The notes under the pieces: generated by a model
Databases searched by the model: none
Seen by the model: only the letters and a program-made list of their open reading frames with translations
Told to the model about the DNA's origin: nothing
Made by a program: the position numbers and the translations under genes
Shown here: positions 60,101 to 64,000 of the stretch, piece after piece
Layout of the letters: each line of letters starts with the position of its first letter
Position numbering within the stretch: position 1 is the first letter of the stretch
Origin: Prostheceraeus crozeri
Lineage: Eukaryota; Platyhelminthes; Polycladida; Euryleptidae
NCBI GenBank assembly: GCA_907163375.1
Contig: CAJQUW010002986.1
Span: 1,244,001 to 1,308,000, forward strand
Direction: 5' to 3'
DNA: 64,000 bases

Positions 60101-62767
60101 AGTAATCCCTAGATTAATACATGTATGCACAAGTATGCTACCAAGTATTTTCATTTTTGTCAACTGATTTGAGATACCTGCACATAGAGAATTGCTTAGA
60201 GTCATATTTGTTCTTCACAGGTGTCAAGTGAACGGCGGAAGAAGGAGTCATTGGAATCAGAATTGCGTTTGCAAGCACATGAACAGGAAGAATTGCGTGG
60301 AATGGTGGATTCACTTCGAAGTGAGCTGTTATCACTGCAGATTCGGGATCATCATGATGCCGAAGACAGAAGACATTGTTCAGTGTGTCAGGGCAAGCTT
60401 ACAATGGAACAAGAAGTTGAAGACAGTCCTCTAAAGACGCCGACTGATGCTGTGGCTCGGGATTTGTTTTCCGCTGTGGAACACGACATAGAAGCCGTGG
60501 ATGATGGAGAGATGGGGAGGCTAAGAACCGGTGGAAAGGTGTTCAGTTCCCGAGAGTCACTCAATCGCGTCGGAGCAGAGAATCCGGAGAAAGGGTAAGA
60601 GACAAGGATTGTCAAAAATCAACTGATCATAAACAGTACTTGACCAGTTGACGGGAGATTATTTTGTACATAACAAGACAGCTAAGAGATTAAAAGTCCC
60701 TGCGGTTTGATTTTGGTAGATTTTATACAGTTAAGTGGTAGCAAAAGTTGACAGGTCTTCGCCTTCTATGGCACAGATGCAACCTTTGAAGATTGCTGAC
60801 AAGGTCACATGTTCTCGATAATGTGAAATCAATCATAGAGGCGCCGAACGTTTCGAAACTTCATTATTTCTTTAATTTCTTTACTTCTAGTAATTTTGTG
60901 ACAATAAATCAAGTATTTTTTGGCACTTGAGTAAATTAGTCACATATGTTATATTTAAAAGTTGACATGTCTTCAAGCATAGGATTTAAAATTTGATTGA
61001 AAAACCGCACAGTACCATAAAAAATTTAAAATGCATCATCTGATAAATTAAAGTATATCAGATCGTCAACTCAACGAAATTCTCAAAACTATTTGATAGG
61101 ACATGCAAATGAGTCTAATGATCGGGTTATAGAGGAATAAAAAGTCAAATTATCAGTGCTCTATTGAGGTTCTTAATATGAGTCACAAATATAATTTGTT
61201 AGTCAAAAATGGGTTTTAAAGACTTATTTTCTTAACAAAAAAATACTGGATCGTTTCTTGTAAACCATTTAAAGTAGGTCAAAGTTTGGGCATGCATGTA
61301 TGACTGATGACCCTAGAATTTAACATATGACTTATTCAAGTCCAGTCGTACAAACATTTTCCTCTTTGCCACTATTGCAGGCCTCCCACTCGTCCTGAAA
61401 TTTCTATAACTGTCCTGATTTGTCCTGAAATATGAAGTTTTGTCCTGAAAGTCCTGAAATATGACGATTTTCTTAAAGTTTTTCCTTGCAGTTCAACTGG
61501 AAATATCATTTTTTTGCGAAAAACGTCTGAAGTCATGCTTAGAACGATTGTCAGTTAGTCATCAGATTTGAAATGAATTTACCGGTATACAGAACAGAAT
61601 AAAATGCAGTTAGGCACATTCATTTTAGGAGTGCGGGAAGTTAAGCGCCCTTGCTTGCCGAGCTGTTGAGGGAACATAAATTCAAACGATCAAGTTGACC
61701 TGAAATTGTTCCTATCATAGTAAAATATTCTGACCAACTTGATTTTCGTTTTTATGTTCTTTTAAGTAAGATCCAGTAGGTATAGAACTTGGAGGTTTGA
61801 GCTCTCTTGACAAAATTTGAGATAGACCTTATGTGATGTTTAACCAAATTTCAAGATAAAAATTCATTGACAAAAAACTAATGATAATAATGTATAATAA
61901 TATTAAATGAAAATCGGATTTGTCGCATGGCATAAATCAAATGTAAGATACAATTACGAGTAAATTGAAAAGTTGATCACAGAAAACGAATTCTAGGATA
62001 CTACTTAGCTTAACAGAATGGCTTGCGATCGACCACTACACTAGGAGGATGATTCATTCTCCTTTTTTGCTATCAATTTCTAATGGAAACTTGTATTTTA
62101 AGTTTGTAAATTTTATTCACTCCGTTTATCGCTCATTTCATCTTATCGAATGACACAGGTTGACTACTCGGTGCTGATCTTGAAGCAGAATTGTAAATAA
62201 GAAATGATGTGCACTCCTTCAATTATCTCATAAATATTTGCATCATTCTCCAGTAGCTAAGTTAACACACAGACAGATTGACAATACATAATGTTGTTTG
62301 AAATGTCGATAATGAAGCAGTCGAGTGCTTCTATTTATGCACCATCTGCATCTTAGCGACATATCAGACATCTGTTTCTATTCATCATCTGCATCTATAT
62401 AATCAAAATCCAGGCCATGACTGATTTCTGTCACAAAGGTACTGATAAATGGCAGCTTCATATTTCAAATGTGTTGCTTCCACATCACTCTTACTTCCTT
62501 TACTGCTATCGTTCGTTTCTGCAATTTCCTTTACTTTATTGTCGGTATTACATGCACGCCTTGTTGATTATTGTCGGGAATGATTTGTCAGACATTTTCA
62601 TAAAGTATTTTCATAAATTTGTTGTCTTCTCTCTTCTTTTGCAAATCAGTAGCGCACAATCAGTCAGTCGGAATTTGTCCTTCGTCAAAGAAAATTCCTT
62701 AGAAAATTCCGAAGAGCTCATGCACACAACAAGAAAGTCTCAGAGTTTGAATTCAGCAAGAGAATAG
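27073..62767 (+). CDS. CDR2L: CDR2/CDR2L homologue, 6 coding exons
   Basis: A coiled-coil protein of the cerebellar degeneration-related 2 family. Exons 27073-27175, 42549-42661, 47531-47679, 53281-53551, 60221-60594 and 62650-62767 join in matching phases to 375 residues; the human proteins have about 455-465. An acidic start ending DEDYWYENG leads into DLVLAAELGKTLLERNRQLE (residues 35-54), nearly identical to vertebrate CDR2L. The AAELG at 39-43 is the CC1-box (AAxxG) that binds dynein light intermediate chain in BICD-type adaptors. LLTKQLVTLRELSESK and later heptads (about 73-160 and 205-255) form the coiled coil. Residues 265-268 are a CxxC pair not typical of the family. The vertebrate C-terminal EYKALFKEIF block is not evident; ARDLFSAVEHDIEAVDD may correspond. 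The last exon rests on phase and splice signals alone. Whether this is orthologous to CDR2, CDR2L or their common ancestor cannot be told. Confidence 0.88.
27475..28022. mobile_element. Long-TIR non-autonomous DNA element, copy 2
   Basis: Same family as 19563-20199 but with a clearer boundary. It begins GGTACTTAT and ends ATAAGTACC, and the flanking octamers CTCAAAAG and ATCAAAAG agree at seven of eight bases. The inner arms are inverted copies (GTATTTTTTGAATTAGAG against its reverse). No transposase. The 8-bp duplication suggests a hAT-like or related transposase acted on it. Confidence 0.72.
29581..30317 (+). mobile_element. Internally deleted hAT element with BED-finger relic
   Basis: Perfect 8-bp target duplication ATATGTAT (29573-29580 and 30318-30325). 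Terminal inverted repeats open CAGGGATGCGGAGTC and continue as repeats of GGAGTC/GGACTCC. Inside, 30018-30152 reads in one frame as a BED-type zinc finger. The 737-bp length means that nearly all the transposase is gone. Confidence 0.85.
30018..30152 (+). pseudogene. BED zinc-finger relic of the hAT
   Basis: One frame reads SYFLKKDGKFSCLVDTRGKP and then CEAHINKMGDASNLKLHLIN, FHRK and a stop. The GDxSNLKxHLxxFH ending is the second half of a BED finger, which in hAT transposases binds the element's ends. One expected Cys of the CxxC pair is displaced. Confidence 0.6.
31642..31697. repeat. 56-bp hairpin repeat
   Basis: The arms GAAATTATTTGAT and ATCAAATAATTTC enclose an inner inverted pair CCCTCGGGCT/AGCCCTCGG. 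Probably a minimal MITE or a structured repeat unit; only one copy is seen here. Confidence 0.55.
33121..33259. mobile_element. 139-bp palindromic MITE
   Basis: The left end AGGAATGTAGCGGAGTTC and the inverted right end AGGTATGTAACGGAGCTC differ at four positions. GCATGTCT just before and GCATGTTT just after could be the target duplication, though the right copy is offset by three to four bases. The interior is rich in GGCTCCGG and CTCCGG strings. Confidence 0.6.
35391..36340 (+). other. Coding-like relic, unrecognised
   Basis: C/T-rich region with overlapping plus-strand frames (35391-35606, 35503-35727, 35603-35917) and a later stretch near 36178-36300 reading DTIFPMLVPHSPVLQEAIVH. Base composition and amino-acid texture are unlike the surrounding intron and suggest a decayed retroelement or retrocopy. 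No domain could be named. Confidence 0.3.
37697..37923. repeat. GGGGGCAATTCTTC element, copy 1
   Basis: Opens GGAATGAGGGGATTGGGTTC, then CTGGGGGCAATTCTTCGGTC. Contains two tandem versions of a unit with GACAAGTGATT, AATTCTTCGAC and TGATCAG. Ends in a degraded inverted GAAGAATT. Paired with copy 2 at 38843. Confidence 0.55.
38272..38460 (-). pseudogene. Minus-strand coding-like relic, unrecognised
   Basis: A 62-codon stretch open between stops, without its own ATG at the start. It contains LPRDDCYRKFEAAGNRKSG and then LLLDKFDEAKRPTKEARVNA. The charged, protein-like composition suggests a fragment of a transposase or retrocopy. No family was recognised. Confidence 0.3.
38843..39037. mobile_element. 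GGGGGCAATTCTTC element, copy 2 (MITE)
   Basis: The left arm CTGGGGGCAATTCTTC and right arm GAAGAATTGCCCCCTGG form terminal inverted repeats. Subterminal TGATCA and ACAAGTGA strings are also inverted. It shares the outside flank GGAATGAGGGGG with copy 1, so the repeating unit is larger than the inverted-repeat part. Confidence 0.65.
39735..40850. repeat. CCGGTAYACCGG-type ends, possible degraded element
   Basis: CACCGGTACACCAGTACCGA near 39756 and, inverted, AACGGGTATACCGG near 40815-40830 could be the ends of a degraded element of about 1.1 kb. Additional ACCGGTT strings lie between. The boundaries and any duplication are unclear. Confidence 0.3.
42549..42661 (+). CDS. CDR2-like coding exon 2 (CC1 box)
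   Basis: Acceptor GTTTCAG, donor GTAAGT. Two bases complete Asp35, then residues 36-72 carry LAAELGKTLLERNRQLEGQL, the most conserved part of the gene, ending QQLEID. Confidence 0.95.
43088..43115 (-). ncRNA. Hammerhead-like hairpin 2
   Basis: The minus strand reads CTGATGA, one unpaired base, a GGCC/GGCC stem closing an eight-base loop, then GAAA. Both conserved single-stranded parts of the hammerhead core are exact, but an extra base sits between CUGAUGA and stem II, and stems I and III were not confirmed. Confidence 0.35.
44060..44239. mobile_element. 180-bp inverted-repeat element (MITE)
   Basis: The arms of about 45 bp match inverted: left CATCAGAGGCAAATTAACAG, right (inverted) GCATCAGTGGCAAATTAACA, both continuing GTGAGCTTATGAAC and CTCAAATTTT. 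A half copy sits at 4505-4605. Confidence 0.65.
47531..47679 (+). CDS. CDR2-like coding exon 3
   Basis: Acceptor CCTTGCAG, donor GTGAGT. Encodes residues 73-121, LLTKQLVTLRELSESKMRIY onward, matching the vertebrate [20 protein letters not shown] segment of the coiled coil. Confidence 0.93.
47884..48664. mobile_element. 781-bp long-TIR DNA element
   Basis: Begins GGCCGCCAGCACGAG and ends CTCGTACTGGCGGCC. The inverted arms run about 150 bp (both include GGCCGCAAAA-type and ACTTTCACA strings, then a TCTTCTTATCAGA-type string). No transposase and no clear target duplication. Related arms occur at 23397-24060. Confidence 0.68.
50278..51030. mobile_element. CAATTAATTG-rich hAT-like element, copy 2
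   Basis: Opens CAGCGGTTGGAAAAATTAAT and ends ATTAATGTTTTCCAACCTG. Ends and interior margins are packed with AATTGATT and CAATTAATTG strings as in copy 1 at 54291. No matching target duplication, so it is probably older. Confidence 0.65.
51358..51537 (-). pseudogene. Minus-strand coding-like relic, unrecognised
   Basis: A 59-codon frame open between stops. It includes GCQQQKCRGERIEVPCIL and ends DKAPEASEIEDIASPEIQDV. The Cys-containing start and acidic tail are protein-like, as in the C-terminus of some transposon proteins, but no family was identified. Confidence 0.3.
53281..53551 (+). CDS. CDR2-like coding exon 4
   Basis: Acceptor ACATTACAG, donor GTCAGT. Encodes residues 122-212: coiled coil (ISTLETQNEDLKDQLERLRK), then a basic Ser-rich linker (MKSTSMPS; RRSTSFLRRKSE) with possible phosphorylation sites, then RLHDKICELNFQ back into coil. 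Confidence 0.9.
54268..55262 (+). repeat. tRNA-derived SINE, split by a hAT-like element
   Basis: The first bases (CTCTGTGCCGCAGTGAATAA) and the part after 55081 (GTGGATAAGTGTTTGGTCTT, CATTGGAAGTCGGCAGGAAG) align with successive parts of the SINE at 57813. The 790-bp element sits between them at the site equivalent to GTGGTTAA of the other SINE. Confidence 0.65.
54291..55080. mobile_element. CAATTAATTG-rich hAT-like element, copy 1
   Basis: Starts CAGGGGTTGGAAAAAATTAA and ends TTTTTCCAGCCCCTG. The flanking octamers GTGAATAA and GTGGATAA agree at seven of eight bases. Subterminal regions of about 100 bp on each side are dense in CAATTAATTG palindromes, probably transposase-binding clusters. 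The centre has no coding frame. Confidence 0.82.
57813..58070 (+). repeat. tRNA-derived SINE
   Basis: Head GGTCTCCATGGCACAGTGGT (A-box-like TGGCACAGTGG) and GTCGAGCCCCG (B-box-like) suggest a tRNA-Leu or Ser origin. The body contains CATTGGAAGACGGC and GGGGGAGCGGTGACGTTAAA. The 3' end is estimated near ATATGACGTATAAG. Confidence 0.65.
59436..59870 (+). mobile_element. 5'-truncated LINE tail
   Basis: A 122-codon frame with TLVCDRFDALIFPHTRNLSN, then FFCRVYKIWNLLPAECTSAL and LKERLKN. This is the typical C-terminus after the RT in APE-type LINEs (arginine-containing lead, then WNxLP). It ends with AATAAAGAGAT and the short tandem TATCTTATCTTA, a common LINE 3' end. Nothing upstream of the C-terminus is present. 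Confidence 0.72.
60221..60594 (+). CDS. CDR2-like coding exon 5
   Basis: Acceptor TTCTTCACAG, donor GTAAGA after GAGAAAGG. Encodes residues 213-336: a charged coil (SSERRKKESLESELRLQ), a HCSVC pair at 264-268, then an acidic region with SPLKTPTD and RDLFSAVEHDIEAVDDGE. Confidence 0.88.
60595..62649 (+). other. CDR2-like intron 5 (2.1 kb)
   Basis: Starts GTAAGA and ends in a pyrimidine tract and GCAAATCAG. A cluster of TGTCCTGAAA strings at 61385-61460 may be the end of a degraded element. Nothing else was recognised. Confidence 0.65.
62650..62767 (+). CDS. CDR2-like coding exon 6 (probable last)
   Basis: A strong pyrimidine-rich acceptor (TTCTCTCTTCTTTTGC, then AAATCAG) gives the single base needed to complete Gly337. 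It then encodes SAQSVSRNLSFVKENSLENS through RKSQSLNSARE and a TAG stop. It is Ser-rich with RNLS, RKSQS and similar possible kinase sites. There is no homology to the vertebrate C-terminus; an alternative terminal exon beyond the window is possible. Confidence 0.6.
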
Positions 62768-64000
62768 TCATTCATCGAATCAGCATTCCATATACTTCCT
62801 TTCAATGGGGAATTCTTCTACATACATGACATTATTCCTTAGAAATTCGCATTTATTTTCATTTCAGAGAAATAGCAATAACTGAAATCAAAAAGGCATT
62901 AAATTACTATTCATTCGACATAATCAGTTTGAGTGAAAACTAGTCAGTTGTGAAAAACATGCAGTTCCTCTGCTTCACCCTGTATTTCAACTATACTCTT
63001 AGTTTGGTCCTCTTTACAGTTAAGGTGCGCAGGTCTACCTTTTCTTTAGTATTCTTAGATGGAGTCACCTTTATTTCTCATTGCGCACTTAAGGTTGATT
63101 TGCTTGTCCTCCTTGTATGTATGTTGGTATGAGACAATTATTTGAATGAAATTTGTCCTCTTTCGTTTCTATGGCATTTGGTAATTTGAATTTTTCAACA
63201 ATGTACTTCAAAAAGAAAGAATTCGATTAATCACGACCGGTTTCAGTCTTTTTGCCCGTCATTAGTTGTATGTACAGGCAAGGGAAATAATCGCCAGATA
63301 TAGTAAAAAATGAGTAAAACTAAAGGAAATAAGGAATGTCAATCTGCGATGAAATGCTATGGTCAGAGAAAGACCCGCAGCTTGTATTAGGAATCGTGTT
63401 CGTTCAACAAAGTTCTGCTCTCTCATTGACCTCGAATTCAAGTTCTCCTTACAATGCTGTCGCATCAACGAGTTATCCGGCGCGGCGGAATCGGTGGAAT
63501 TTTGAAAAGCAATTTAAAACTCCGTCGATTTACTTTTTGGCTACTTGACGTTATATGTCGTAATTGCAAAGCATAGCCTAAAATGAAAAACCTTAGATAA
63601 ACAGGTCATTTCTGATGAATTCCGACAGTGAATTGTTGCGCCTATCTAATTAGCATGAGCTTGACTTCCCATCTTCTACGAGACCATAATTGAAATGAAA
63701 AGACTGGATACAATCATCCTGATCATCTTTATCACAATCGCTCAATTTGAGTATGCTTGTAATTATCCCCGTTTGTTTCAAGCTTTGTATTCTGTTTCGA
63801 TTGCAACATTTAAATGCTTTTTATTAAAAAAAATATTTTATTTCATAGATATCGTTTCTTAGAGCATGCAACATGCACTACATAGTACACTGACTTATAC
63901 AAATTTGACACTCCAGAAGCAACGAATTCACTGTTTAACTAACCGACCGGGTATTATAGCAAGCTAAATCGCTGCTGCAGATCACAATTCTATACTGATG
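62768..64000. other. 3' flank of the CDR2-like gene
   Basis: Holds the presumed 3' UTR. An ATTAAA near 62900 could be a weak poly(A) signal. A hammerhead-like hairpin lies at 63241-63265. A plus frame at 63336-63548 is Ser-rich near its middle but has no convincing acceptor. Otherwise nothing. Confidence 0.4.
63241..63265 (-). ncRNA. Hammerhead-like hairpin 3
   Basis: The minus strand reads CTAATGA, a CGGGC/GACTG imperfect stem around an A-rich loop, then AAACCGGTCGTGA. The core is degraded at one base of CUGAUGA and in stem II. Confidence 0.28.

Larger units (their letters stand above)
53552..60220 (+). other. CDR2-like intron 4 (6.7 kb)
   Basis: Contains a SINE broken by a hAT-like element (54268-55262), an intact-looking SINE (57813-58070), an AATTG-rich degraded end ending TTTCCCTG near 58320, and a LINE tail (59436-59870). 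Between 55270 and 57800 nothing is recognised apart from a CCTGAAATGTCCTC repeat near 56490. Confidence 0.75.

Noticed and set aside
63336-63548. Further CDR2-like exon with a Ser-rich stretch
   Set aside because: No pyrimidine tract before a possible acceptor, and the stop in exon 6 precedes it.
1-64000. LTR retrotransposons, endogenous retroviruses, Polintons or CRISPR arrays
   Set aside because: No long direct terminal repeats with protease or integrase, no capsid or envelope motifs, and no regularly spaced direct repeats were recognised.

Overview
The window is nuclear DNA from an animal. It holds two intron-containing protein genes, both on the + strand, whose splice sites and reading phases can be followed exon by exon, set in AT-rich DNA crowded with transposon remains. 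The mix of DNA transposons (hAT, Merlin-like, piggyBac, Crypton-like), non-LTR retroelements and tRNA-derived SINEs, together with two genes conserved across animals, fits an invertebrate, most likely marine and possibly a deuterostome such as an echinoderm. The species is not resolved. No prokaryotic, viral, rRNA or CRISPR feature was recognised.

Gene 1 (1414-11914) is an SLC25 mitochondrial carrier of the SLC25A45/47/48 type. It has three coding exons, 281 codons and three carrier repeats. Its 8.9-kb first intron holds a dispersed 0.85-kb repeat (copy A), a dead APE-type LINE, a truncated Crypton-like tyrosine recombinase with unusual motif-rich ends, and the 3' end of a hAT transposase.

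The 15-kb intergenic region (11915-27072) holds a 1.5-kb hAT-like element with a Merlin-type (IS1595-like) element nested in it, a tRNA-like sequence, a decayed retroelement with a zinc finger and reverse transcriptase, a long-terminal-inverted-repeat element, a piggyBac tail, and copy B of the dispersed repeat. A CpG-rich stretch precedes gene 2.

Gene 2 (27073-62767) is a CDR2/CDR2L (cerebellar degeneration-related protein 2) homologue. Six coding exons in compatible phases give about 375 residues. It carries the dynein-adaptor CC1-box motif (AAELG) followed by coiled coil. Its introns, up to 15 kb, contain a hAT element with a perfect 8-bp target duplication and a BED-finger relic, several short inverted-repeat elements, a SINE split by a CAATTAATTG-rich hAT-like element, and a truncated LINE tail.

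The two genes show no functional link. Three small minus-strand hairpins resembling the hammerhead ribozyme core, and several coding-like relics that could not be named, are the least explained features.
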